NCBI GenBank assembly: GCA_003220435.1
Contig: QHSL01000011.1
Coordinates: forward strand, 1 to 37,064
Length of the DNA: 37,064 nucleotides
Reading direction: 5' to 3'
Origin: Candidatus Rokuibacteriota bacterium
Lineage (GTDB): Bacteria > Methylomirabilota > Methylomirabilia > Rokubacteriales > CSP1-6
The position numbers and the translations under genes were made by a program. The notes beneath the pieces were generated by a model. It was given only the letters and a program-made list of their open reading frames with translations. It was not told the origin of the DNA and searched no databases. Shown here one piece after another: positions 12,095-19,877 of this stretch (within the stretch, counting starts at the first letter, position 1; each line of letters opens with the position of its first letter).

Positions 12095-13414
12095 TCACAG
12101 GTTGATGCTCTGGATAAGGCCGTCGACCGTCTTGCGCAGTTTGGGGTCTTCCTGCAAGAGCGTCTGGATCTTGTCGACAGCGTGCAGGACCGTCGTGTGG
12201 TCCTTCCCGCCAAAGGCCCGGCCGATCTCCGAGAGCGACGAATGGGTGAGCTGGCGCGCGAGGTACATCGCGACCTGGCGCGGGAACGCGATCGCCCTCG
12301 TGCGCATCTTGGCCTTGAGGTCGGAGAGCTTGACGCCGAAGAAGTCGCAGACCCGCCGCTGGATCTGGTCGATCGTGATGATCTTTTCTTCCTCGCCCCA
12401 GAGCTCCCCGAGGACCTCCTGGGCGAGCTCGACCGTCATCTCACGGCCGGTGAGCGCGCAGAACGCGATCATCCGGGTGAGCGACCCCTCCAGCTCGCGA
12501 ATGTTGGACTTGATGCGGCTCGCGATGAGATAGGCGACGTCGTCGCCCAGGCGCACGCGCTCGAGCGCGGCCTTCTTCTTGATGATGGCCACGCGCGTTT
12601 CGAAGTCGGGCGCCTGGATGTCGGCGATCAGCCCCCACTCGAACCGCGAGCGCAGCCGCTCTTCGATCTCGGGAATGTCCTTGGGCGAGGAGTCGCTGGA
12701 GACGATGATCTGCTTCCGCGACTCGTAAAGGTCGTTGAACGTGTGAAAGAACTCTTCCTGGGTCCGCTCCTTGCCCGAGATGAACTGGATGTCGTCGATG
12801 AGCAGGAGGTCGATGGTCCGATAGCGGGCGCGAAACTCGGCGGTGCGGTCGTAGCGGATCGCGTTGATCAGCTCGTTCGTGAACCGCTCGGAGGACAGAT
12901 AGACGACGGACATGCCCGGGAACAGGCGCACGCTCTGGTGCCCGACGGCGTGGAGCAGATGCGTCTTGCCGAGGCCGACACCACCGTACAGGAAGAGCGG
13001 GTTGTACGCGCGCGACGGCAGTTCGGCGACGGCCTGACACGCAGCCTGCGCGAACTGGTTCGACGACCCGATGACGAATGCGTCGAAGGTGTAGCGCGGG
13101 TTCAGCCCCTCGACCGCGCTCGGCGGCGGCGCGTGATCGGCGCGTGAAGGCGTGACGGGCTCGGCGCTCGGGCTCTCGTCGACGACGAGCGTGATCCGTG
13201 GATGGCCGCCCATGCACGCGCGCGCGGCCTGGTGGATGGCCTCGAGGTGATTCTGGGCCAGCCAGTCGCGCGAGAACTTGTTCGGCGCGCCGATTCGCAG
13301 ATGATCGCCCTCGACGGCGACGAGCCGGCATGGGCGCAGCCAATTGTCGAGGACCGGCGCGGGGAGCGTGTGAGTCAACGAATCGATGAGACGAGACCAA
13401 AGGCTGTCCAACAC
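12095..13414 (-). CDS. dnaA: Chromosomal replication initiator DnaA
   Basis: AAA+ initiator that binds DnaA boxes and melts the origin. I chose GTG at 13414 (439 aa, starting MLDSLWSRLIDSL) because a GAGG lies 9 bases upstream and this matches the usual N-terminus. An in-frame GTG at 13429 would add five residues but lacks a ribosome binding site. Domain I is followed by a short Pro/Ser-rich domain II (about 80-105). The AAA+ domain has Walker A GGVGLGKTHLL and Walker B LLLIDDIQF. Domain IV carries the DNA-binding signature GGKDHTTVLHAVDKI. The adjacent box pair at 13442-13461 suggests autoregulation. Confidence 0.97.
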   Translation of the reverse strand: MLDSLWSRLIDSLTHTLPAPVLDNWLRPCRLVAVEGDHLRIGAPNKFSRDWLAQNHLEAIHQAARACMGGHPRITLVVDESPSAEPVTPSRADHAPPPSAVEGLNPRYTFDAFVIGSSNQFAQAACQAVAELPSRAYNPLFLYGGVGLGKTHLLHAVGHQSVRLFPGMSVVYLSSERFTNELINAIRYDRTAEFRARYRTIDLLLIDDIQFISGKERTQEEFFHTFNDLYESRKQIIVSSDSSPKDIPEIEERLRSRFEWGLIADIQAPDFETRVAIIKKKAALERVRLGDDVAYLIASRIKSNIRELEGSLTRMIAFCALTGREMTVELAQEVLGELWGEEEKIITIDQIQRRVCDFFGVKLSDLKAKMRTRAIAFPRQVAMYLARQLTHSSLSEIGRAFGGKDHTTVLHAVDKIQTLLQEDPKLRKTVDGLIQSINL

Positions 13415-13429
13415 TGGCGATGACCTCAC

Positions 13430-13609
13430 TTACGCACAGAGTTATCCACAGCTGTGGATAGCTAGGAGCGCTGTGCTCGAGGACTATCCGCGCCGCCGCG
13501 CGCGTACACCGAGAAAAAACTCCCCACGACGTTCAGTTGCCTGAGTGGATGGCGGACTGTAGCACGGTGCAGAATCGCGTCGCAAGCGTCTTCGTAGCGA
13601 CACGGCGAG
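13430..13609. other. oriC: Putative oriC between dnaA and rpmH
   Basis: TTATCCACA (13442-13450) is a perfect DnaA box. It is followed after two bases by an inverted one-mismatch copy, TGTGGATAG (13453-13461), making a near-palindrome. dnaA reads away to the left and rpmH to the right, and flanking genes keep these directions for many kilobases. parAB lies about 5 kb away. A short A-run (GAGAAAAAACT, about 13511-13521) is the only AT-rich patch, so the unwinding element may be small or may lie on the dnaN side. Confidence 0.65.
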
Positions 13610-13638
13610 TTGACTCGACTGCGCGTGATGCCTACACT
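13610..13638 (+). promoter_or_regulatory. Sigma-70-type promoter of rpmH-rnpA-yidD-yidC
   Basis: The -35 TTGACT (13610-13615) and -10 TACACT (13633-13638) are separated by exactly 17 bases, close to consensus. They sit 36 bases before the rpmH start codon and point into it. Confidence 0.75.
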
Positions 13639-13673
13639 GTGTCGGTTCGACGACCGAAGGGAGAGCGCGCTTC

Positions 13674-13808
13674 ATGAAGCGGACGTTTCAGCCGAATGTG
13701 CGCCGGCGGAAGAAGACCCACGGGTTCCGAGAGCGGATGAAGACCAAGGGCGGTCGTAAAGTTCTCAAGCGGCGGCGCGCGAAGGGGCGGAAACGGCTGA
13801 CCGTCTGA
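13674..13808 (+). CDS. rpmH: 50S ribosomal protein L34
   Basis: The 44-residue, extremely Arg/Lys-rich protein begins MKRTFQPN and contains the L34 signatures KKTHGFR.RM and [14 protein letters not shown]. It is a structural protein of the large subunit. GGGAG lies 9 bases upstream of the ATG, and the promoter at 13610-13638 precedes it. Its TGA overlaps a proposed CTG start of rnpA. Confidence 0.97.
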   Translation: MKRTFQPNVRRRKKTHGFRERMKTKGGRKVLKRRRAKGRKRLTV

Positions 13809-14152
13809 CGGACCGCTTTCCACGTCGCGAACGGTTGACCACCAGCGCCGACATCCAGGCTCTCTTCCAGCGGGGCAAACGAATTGACCGGCCGTCCATG
13901 ATCGTGCTCTGGAGCGCGACGGCCGCGCCGCGGCGAGCCGGCTTTGCCGTGAGTCGCCAGATCCGGGGCGCTGTACGGCGGAACCGGGCCCGGCGGCGTT
14001 TACGCGAGGCGTACCGCGCGGCGCGCACCGTGGCGCCGGCCCACGCGGCCGTCGTGATCATCGGGCGTCCGGCATCGTTGCACACGCCGTTCGCGACGCT
14101 CACCGGTGAGCTTCGTGAGGCGCTCGCCGAGATTCCAGGCTCGCGCCTGTGA
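13805..14152 (+). CDS. rnpA: Ribonuclease P protein component (probable CTG start)
   Basis: Protein subunit of RNase P, which helps the catalytic RNA trim tRNA 5' leaders. The signature [13 protein letters not shown] is clear. The first ordinary start codon in the frame is TTG at 13835, but that would remove the conserved N-terminal segment [14 protein letters not shown], encoded in frame just upstream, where the TTG itself encodes the conserved Leu of the RL pair. No ATG, GTG or TTG exists upstream before an in-frame stop at 13757. CTG at 13805 overlaps the rpmH stop as CTGA and gives 115 aa, the usual RnpA length. Coupled initiation at CTG is inferred. The gene ends in a GTGA overlap with yidD. 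Confidence 0.9.
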   Translation: MTDRFPRRERLTTSADIQALFQRGKRIDRPSMIVLWSATAAPRRAGFAVSRQIRGAVRRNRARRRLREAYRAARTVAPAHAAVVIIGRPASLHTPFATLTGELREALAEIPGSRL

Positions 14153-14385
14153 CCCACGTCACCCGCGTTGCGGTGGGGGCGGTCACGGTCTACCAGCAGC
14201 TCATCTCGCCTCTGCTCCCGATCGCGTGCCGGTTCACCCCGACGTGCTCCGAGTACGCTCGGCTCTCCCTGCGGGAGCACGGCGCCGCGCGCGGGACGTG
14301 GCTGGCCATGCGCCGCCTTCTTCGCTGCCATCCCTTTCATGCCGGGGGCTATGACCCGCCACCGCCTGTGCGCCGGCGGGCGTGA
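14149..14385 (+). CDS. yidD: Membrane protein insertion efficiency factor YidD
   Basis: A 78-residue protein with the YidD core: YQQLISPLLP, then CRFTPTCSEYA, then RRLLRCHPFHAGGYDP. The conserved cysteines and histidine are present. YidD assists YidC-dependent insertion at the inner membrane. GTG at 14149 overlaps the rnpA stop, and the gene ends at the head of yidC, so this is a tightly coupled rnpA-yidD-yidC unit. Confidence 0.95.
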   Translation: MTHVTRVAVGAVTVYQQLISPLLPIACRFTPTCSEYARLSLREHGAARGTWLAMRRLLRCHPFHAGGYDPPPPVRRRA

Positions 14386-14387
14386 CG

Positions 14388-16097
14388 ATGGAAACACGGG
14401 CGATCATCGCGGCGGTCTTGATGGCGGCGGTGTTCATCGTCTATCAGGTGTTCTTCCTGCCGACGGGTCCCGAGCCGACGAGCCAGCAGAAGCCCGCGCC
14501 ACCTGTTGCGTCTGCGCCGCAGCCACCGACACCGCGGGCGGTGGCCCCTTCGTCCGGTGCGCCGCCGGCGGCTCCCACTCCGCGGGCACCCAAGGCCCCT
14601 CGGCCGCTGCAGCGACTGGCCACAGTGGACGCGCCGCTTTACCGCGCTGTCGTGAGCAGCGAGGGCGGGAAACTCCAGGAGCTGACGCTCAAGTATCGAG
14701 GCGAAAAGCCCATGGTCATCGTCGGCGACCTGGGGCCCGCCGGCCTCCTGGCCGCACCCGCCGACGGGGCGGCCGCCGAGGTCGTGGCCATGAACCTGTC
14801 CAGCGAGACTCTCACCGTGACAGGCGATCGTCTGGCCGATCTCGTGCTGACCGGTGAGGCCGAGGGCCTCAGGATCCGCCAGACGCTAAGGTTCCATCCC
14901 GAGACGTTCGCGATGGACGTGCGCTTGCGAGTCGAGAATCCCGGCACCGCCCCGCGGGGAATTGCCCTCACCCTCCCTTGGGTCACTCGGCAAGCGTGGC
15001 GTGCGACCGCGGAGAAGTTCCAGGGCCAGCACCCGACGGAAATCGTCTGGTCCACAAACGGCCACATCGATCGCATCGACGATCTGAGCGTGGTCGGCGA
15101 CCGTTCGGTCGATGGCGAGTGGGCCGGTCTAGACAGCGTCTGGTATCTGGCCGCGTTGGTCCCGCGGAGCCCCGGGTTCAAGATCGTGATCGCGAGCGAC
15201 GGCAAGGTTCCCGCGGCGAAGGACGGCAACACGGCGCCGGTGGGCCGCGCGAGCATCGCCGTGCGAGCCACGCCCACCATCGGCCCGGGGCAAGCGTGGG
15301 AAGGCGAGGTCGTCGTCTACGCGGGTCCGAAGGAGTACGACCGGCTGAAGACGCTCGGGCTCGAGGACGCGATCAACTTCGGGGGGTTCCCCCTACCCCA
15401 GCGTTACGGCGGCCTCCCGATGCGCTGGCTCGGCGTGCCGATCTTGTTGCTGATGAACTGGACGTACAAACACGTCGGCAACTACGGCATCGCGATCATC
15501 CTCCTGACGGTCGTCTCGAAGGTCCTGTTCTATCCCCTGACCGTCAAGAGCATGCGGTCGATGAAGGCCATGCAGATGCTCCAGCCGCAGGTGAACGCGC
15601 TGCGCAGCAAGTTTCAGAAGGACCCGCAGGCGCTGCAGCGCGAGACGCTCGCGCTCTACAAGAAACACAGAGTGAACCCGATGGGCGGCTGCCTGCCGAT
15701 GGTCGCCCAGATCCCCATCTTCTACGCGCTCTACCTCGCGCTGTCGGTGTCGGTCGAGCTCCAGAACGCGACGTTTCTGTGCTTCGTCCGGCTCTTCGGC
15801 GTCGACCTCTGGATCTGCGATCTCGCCGCGCACGATCCGACCTACGTGCTGCCGGTGCTCATGGGCGTGACGATGTTCATCCAGCAGAAGATGACGCCCA
15901 CGGCCGGTGATCCGCGCCAGGCGAAGATGATGCTCCTCATGCCGTTCATCTTCACTTTCATGTTCCTCAATCTGCCCTCGGGCCTCGTGCTCTACTGGAC
16001 GGTGTCCAATGTGCTCCAGATTCTGCAGCAGAAGTTGATGAATCGACCCGCGCGGACGCGCGCGGCGCGTGAGGCGAAGGACGCCGGCCGGGCGTGA
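14388..16097 (+). CDS. yidC: Membrane protein insertase YidC
   Basis: Inner-membrane insertase acting with or without SecYEG. ATG at 14388 is preferred because the product then begins METRAIIAAVLMAAVFIVYQ, a normal YidC start and first membrane helix; a GTG six bases earlier overlaps the yidD stop. The 569-aa protein has TM1, a Pro/Ala-rich linker (about 25-80), a large periplasmic beta-domain (about 80-330) and the C-terminal five-helix insertase core (KVLFYPLTVKSMRSMKAMQ, CLPMVAQIPIFYALYLAL). This is the long Gram-negative type. No jag gene follows; mnmE overlaps the end by 29 bases. Confidence 0.96.
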   Translation: METRAIIAAVLMAAVFIVYQVFFLPTGPEPTSQQKPAPPVASAPQPPTPRAVAPSSGAPPAAPTPRAPKAPRPLQRLATVDAPLYRAVVSSEGGKLQELTLKYRGEKPMVIVGDLGPAGLLAAPADGAAAEVVAMNLSSETLTVTGDRLADLVLTGEAEGLRIRQTLRFHPETFAMDVRLRVENPGTAPRGIALTLPWVTRQAWRATAEKFQGQHPTEIVWSTNGHIDRIDDLSVVGDRSVDGEWAGLDSVWYLAALVPRSPGFKIVIASDGKVPAAKDGNTAPVGRASIAVRATPTIGPGQAWEGEVVVYAGPKEYDRLKTLGLEDAINFGGFPLPQRYGGLPMRWLGVPILLLMNWTYKHVGNYGIAIILLTVVSKVLFYPLTVKSMRSMKAMQMLQPQVNALRSKFQKDPQALQRETLALYKKHRVNPMGGCLPMVAQIPIFYALYLALSVSVELQNATFLCFVRLFGVDLWICDLAAHDPTYVLPVLMGVTMFIQQKMTPTAGDPRQAKMMLLMPFIFTFMFLNLPSGLVLYWTVSNVLQILQQKLMNRPARTRAAREAKDAGRA

Positions 16098-17451
16098 CCG
16101 CCCGCGCGTCGACGACACGATCGTCGCCGTGGCGACGCCGATCGGCGAGAGCGCGATCGGCGTCATCCGGGTGAGCGGCCCGGACGCGATCGCAACCGTC
16201 GCTCCCCTGCTTCGTACGTCCACACCGCTCGCCGACTTCGCGTCCCACGCGCTGCGGCGGGTCCGCGTGATCGATCCGAAGAGCGGCGAGCTTCTCGACG
16301 ACGCGCTCTGCGCGGTGATGCGCGCCCCGCGCTCGTCGACCGGCGAGGACGTCGTGGAGCTCTCCTGTCACGGCTCGCCCGCGGTGCTCCGCCTGATCAC
16401 GCTGTGGATCGTCGCAAGCGGCGCTCGGCTGGCGACGCCCGGCGAATTCACACGGCGCGCGTTCCTCAATGGCCGGCTCGATCTCGCCCAGGCCGAAGCA
16501 GTCGCGCTGCTGATTAGCGCGCGCACGGACCGAGCGGTTGCGCTCGCCGCGCGGGCGCTGGCCGGCGGGCTGTCCGACCAGGTTCGCGGCGTGTGGGCGG
16601 CGCTGGTCGATCTCATCGCCGGCCTCGAGGTCGTGCTCGATTTCCCCGAGGAGCAGGTTGGGCAGGATTGCGTGACGGCGCGCGCGACGGTGGCGCGACT
16701 GCGCGACGACGTCCAGCGCTGGCTCACGAGCGCGCGTCACGGCCGCGTCGTCCACGACGGCCTCACACTCGCCCTGGTGGGGCCGCCAAACGCCGGCAAG
16801 TCGAGTCTCTTGAACGTGATGCTCGGTCACGATCGGGCGATCGTCTCGCCCCTTGCCGGCACGACGCGAGACGTCGTCGAGGGCACGCTCGTGCTCAACG
16901 GCGTACCGGTGCGGCTGCTCGACACCGCCGGCATCGACGTGGCGCGCGACGCCGTCGAAGCCGAAGGCATCCGCCGAAGCCGCCGCGCGATGGAGGAGAG
17001 CGATCTGCTGCTGGTCGTTCTCGATGGAAGCATTCCTCCGGCGTCGCGCCTGCTGGAGGAGACCGCAAGCCGCGCGCGCGTGCTGGTTCGCGCGAAGAGC
17101 GATCTGCCTGTTCACCGCGAGGCCGCCGCTCTTTCCGACGCGGTGCCGGCGTCGACTGTAACGGCCGGCGGCCTCGAAGCGCTTCGGGAGCGACTCCAGC
17201 ATGAGGTTGAGCGCCGCGCGGCAGCGGCGGGCGATGAGGGCGGGGTGATCGCTTCGCTCCGGCAGATCGCGCTGCTCGAAGCGTTGCACACGGCGCTGGT
17301 GGCGAGCGATGCTGCGCTCGTCAATGCGCCGCTGGAAGCTGCGCTCGTCGATCTGAGAGAAGCGCTCGCGCACGCCGGCGCCATCCTGGGCGTCGACGTC
17401 GGCGACGCCATCCTCGACCGCATCTTCTCGACCTTCTGCCTCGGCAAGTGA
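16069..17451 (+). CDS. mnmE: tRNA modification GTPase MnmE (TrmE)
   Basis: With MnmG it forms the complex that makes 5-carboxymethylaminomethyl-type modifications on U34 of certain tRNAs. The N-terminal folate-binding domain (DDTIVAVATPIGE, FTRRAFLNGRLDL) is followed by the inserted G domain: G1 GPPNAGKSS (238-246), GTTRD, DTAG (285-288) and KSDL. The catalytic C-terminal end is FCLGK, carrying the invariant cysteine. GTG at 16069 is the only usable start upstream of the conserved region and gives 460 aa. The partner mnmG, often next to mnmE, is absent here. Confidence 0.95.
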   Translation: MRRRTPAGRDRPRVDDTIVAVATPIGESAIGVIRVSGPDAIATVAPLLRTSTPLADFASHALRRVRVIDPKSGELLDDALCAVMRAPRSSTGEDVVELSCHGSPAVLRLITLWIVASGARLATPGEFTRRAFLNGRLDLAQAEAVALLISARTDRAVALAARALAGGLSDQVRGVWAALVDLIAGLEVVLDFPEEQVGQDCVTARATVARLRDDVQRWLTSARHGRVVHDGLTLALVGPPNAGKSSLLNVMLGHDRAIVSPLAGTTRDVVEGTLVLNGVPVRLLDTAGIDVARDAVEAEGIRRSRRAMEESDLLLVVLDGSIPPASRLLEETASRARVLVRAKSDLPVHREAAALSDAVPASTVTAGGLEALRERLQHEVERRAAAAGDEGGVIASLRQIALLEALHTALVASDAALVNAPLEAALVDLREALAHAGAILGVDVGDAILDRIFSTFCLGK

Positions 17452-18065
17452 CACAGGCTCTGGAGGCCCTTGCTCGAGGGGCCGAAGCCATCCTGGGTCG
17501 CCCGATAACCCCGGTCGAGCACGATCAATTCGGTAAGTACCTGGCGGCATTAGTGAAGTGGCAGAAATCGCATAGGCTGGTAGGGTCAGCCGAGCCGATG
17601 TGGATCGTGGAACATCTGTTTCTCGATAGCCTGCTCTTCCTCAAGGTTCTTCCCTCGACCACCGCCACGGTTCTCGACCTGGGGTCCGGCGCCGGCTTGC
17701 CTGGACTCCCGATCAAGATTGTCAGCGGCGACCTTGACGTCACGCTCGTCGAGTCGCGCCGCCGTCGCGCCTCGTTCCTCTCGAGCGCGGTTCGCGAGCT
17801 CGCGCTGAGTCGCACGCGCGTGCTCTCTGAGCGACTGGAGGATCGTGCAAGTGATCTCGAGGGACGATTCGATGCGGTCGTCATGCGCTGCGCGGGCGAC
17901 GTTAACGAGCTGATGCCTCTGGCCTCCAGGCTGGCTGCTCGAGGGGGAGTCGTCGTCGCCTCCGGACCGCCCGAAGGCCGAACGTTGTCTCTGGGTGACT
18001 GGGTAGTCATCCCGAGCTGGGCACCCGGGAAGACTCGTCGGTTTGCCGTCCATCATATTTTTTGA
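17448..18065 (+). CDS. rsmG: 16S rRNA (guanine-N7) methyltransferase RsmG
   Basis: Uses S-adenosylmethionine to methylate G527 of 16S rRNA. The 205-residue protein shows VEHLFLDSL (54-62) and the SAM-binding loop VLDLGSGAGLPGLPI (75-89), then LVESRRRRASFL. The usual WN...NLTA motif is degenerate (WQKSHRLVG). GTG at 17448 overlaps the mnmE stop as GTGA. It is the last gene before an 85-base gap leading to parA. Confidence 0.93.
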   Translation: MTQALEALARGAEAILGRPITPVEHDQFGKYLAALVKWQKSHRLVGSAEPMWIVEHLFLDSLLFLKVLPSTTATVLDLGSGAGLPGLPIKIVSGDLDVTLVESRRRRASFLSSAVRELALSRTRVLSERLEDRASDLEGRFDAVVMRCAGDVNELMPLASRLAARGGVVVASGPPEGRTLSLGDWVVIPSWAPGKTRRFAVHHIF

Positions 18066-18150
18066 GGGAATACCGGAAACCTCGGGCAAGATGTGGCTCG
18101 TGGAACGAGGGCACTATCACACATCATATGTATGCTATTGAGTGTGAATC
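18066..18150. other. rsmG-parA gap with repeated half-site-like octamer
   Basis: CGTGGAAC occurs at 18099-18106 and again at 18150-18157, 51 bases apart, the second overlapping the parA start. The octamer resembles one arm of the ParB site parS, but neither copy has the mirrored arm. The stretch is locally AT-richer (CATATGTATGCTATTG, about 18125-18140) and probably contains the parA promoter; no -35/-10 pair is convincing. Confidence 0.3.
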
Positions 18151-18963
18151 GTGGAACCTAGCGGCACTCATAGTGATCCGGAGCCGGTGGACGGGGAGCG
18201 GCGTCCCAAGATCCTCGCGGTTGTGAATCAAAAGGGCGGAGTGGGGAAGACCACGACCGCCGTGAACCTCGCGGCGGGTTTAGCCCTTGCGGAGCGACCA
18301 ACGCTACTTGTCGACCTCGACCCCCAGGGAAACGCGACGACCGGCCTCGGTATCCAGAAGGCCGGGCTCCATCCGACGATCTATCATGTGCTCCTCGGCG
18401 CCGTGGCCGCCGACAAGGCAATCCGCGCCACGGTGGTCGACGGGCTGAAGGTTCTTCCGTCCGACATCGACCTCGTTGGAGCCGAGATCGAGTTGGTGGG
18501 TGTGATGGCGCGCGAGCATCAACTGCGCGCCTCGCTCGAGTCCGTCGTCAAAGCCTACGACTACGTCCTCATCGATTGTCCGCCGTCCCTCGGACTGCTT
18601 ACGATCAACGCTCTCGCCGCCGCCAATCGCGTCCTGGTTCCTCTGCAGTGCGAGTTCTACGCGCTCGAGGGCCTCACGCATTTGCTCAAGACGGTAAAGC
18701 TCGTGCGCGAGCGACTGAACCCGGGTCTTCGGGTCGAGGGCATCGTGCTGACGATGTTCGATGGCCGCACGAGCGTTGCGCTGCAGATCCGTGATGAGGT
18801 CAACCAGTACTTCCCAGGGCAGGTTTTCGAAACGGTCATTCCACGCAACGTTCGACTCACTGAAGCACCGAGCTACGGCAAACCGGTCATGCTTCACGAT
18901 CTCAAGTCCAGCGGTGCCATCGCTTATCTCGAACTGACTCGGGAGGTGTTGAATCATGAATAA
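18151..18963 (+). CDS. parA: Chromosome partitioning ATPase ParA (Soj)
   Basis: Deviant-Walker ATPase that works with ParB to segregate newly replicated origins. The 270 residues have the signature-lysine Walker A KGGVGKTT (28-35), switch region LLVDLDPQGNATTGLG and Walker B-like VLIDCPPSLG. A short polar N-terminal extension precedes the ATPase core. GTG at 18151 is the first start in the frame. It overlaps parB by 8 bases, so the pair is coupled. Confidence 0.95.
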   Translation: MEPSGTHSDPEPVDGERRPKILAVVNQKGGVGKTTTAVNLAAGLALAERPTLLVDLDPQGNATTGLGIQKAGLHPTIYHVLLGAVAADKAIRATVVDGLKVLPSDIDLVGAEIELVGVMAREHQLRASLESVVKAYDYVLIDCPPSLGLLTINALAAANRVLVPLQCEFYALEGLTHLLKTVKLVRERLNPGLRVEGIVLTMFDGRTSVALQIRDEVNQYFPGQVFETVIPRNVRLTEAPSYGKPVMLHDLKSSGAIAYLELTREVLNHE

Positions 18964-19816
18964 ACGCGGACTCGGTCGTGGGCTCGGAGCCCTTCTCTCC
19001 TCGACGCCGCCTGACCCAGAAGGGGAGTCGCTGGCCGATATCGCTATCGACCAGATCGAGGTCAACCCGAATCAGCCCAGGAAGGTCTTTGATTTCACAG
19101 CCTTAGATGAGTTAGCGGCCTCGATCAGAGCCTCGGGCGTCATCCAGCCGATCATCGTCCGGCAGTACGGCGACGGCTATCAATTGATCGCGGGCGAGCG
19201 TCGGTGGCGCGCCGCTCGGCAGGCCGGCCTCGAGCGAATCCCTGCGATCGTCCGCGACGCGACGGATGCGCAAAGCATCGAGATCGCGCTCGTCGAGAAC
19301 CTGCTGCGCGAAGATCTGAATCCGATCGAGACGGCCCAGGCCTATCAAAAGCTGCTGGCCGAGTTCGGCTGGACGCAAGAAGAACTGGCGCAGCGGATCG
19401 GAAAGGATCGCACCTCGATCGCGAACAGCCTCCGCATGCTGAAGCTGCCCGAGGAGATCCAGACCGATTTGCGCAGCGGCCGGTTGACGATGGGTCACGC
19501 ACGCGCCTTGCTCGCGGTGACGAGCACCGCCGAGCAGTTCCGCCTGCGCGACCAGATCCTCGCGCACGACTGGTCGGTGCGCGCGACGGAGGACTCCATT
19601 CGCGCGACCGAGACGCTCGCGGTCGCCCAGGGCCTGACGCTGCGACGAGGCCGCCGGCGATCCGTGGAGCTCGAGTCGCTCGAGGAGGCGCTGCAGCGCG
19701 GCTTGATGACGCGGGTGCGGATCGTCGGCAACGAGCGACGCGGTAAGATCGTGGTGACGTACGCGACGCCGGACGAGCTCGAGCGGCTCTCGGAAATTCT
19801 GGGCGCACGACACTGA
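18956..19816 (+). CDS. parB: Chromosome partitioning protein ParB (Spo0J)
   Basis: CTP-dependent clamp that loads at parS and recruits ParA and SMC. The 286-residue protein begins MNKRGLGRGLGALLSS, the ParA-stimulating N-terminus. It contains the CTP-binding GERRWRAARQAGLERIPAIV, the box VENLLREDLNPIE, a helix-turn-helix (QEELAQRIGKDRTSIANSLR) and a C-terminal dimer domain. No full 16-base parS palindrome was seen by eye in this window. Confidence 0.95.
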   Translation: MNKRGLGRGLGALLSSTPPDPEGESLADIAIDQIEVNPNQPRKVFDFTALDELAASIRASGVIQPIIVRQYGDGYQLIAGERRWRAARQAGLERIPAIVRDATDAQSIEIALVENLLREDLNPIETAQAYQKLLAEFGWTQEELAQRIGKDRTSIANSLRMLKLPEEIQTDLRSGRLTMGHARALLAVTSTAEQFRLRDQILAHDWSVRATEDSIRATETLAVAQGLTLRRGRRRSVELESLEEALQRGLMTRVRIVGNERRGKIVVTYATPDELERLSEILGARH

Positions 19817-19877
19817 AGCGGAGCCCGCCTCGCTCGACGGCGAACGCGGGAGCGGTACGAAATCGGCGAGAGGCAGG

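Noticed and set aside
18066-19877. Canonical parS site near parAB
   Set aside because: No 16-base palindrome of the TGTTTCACGTGAAACA type was found by eye; only single-arm-like octamers occur.
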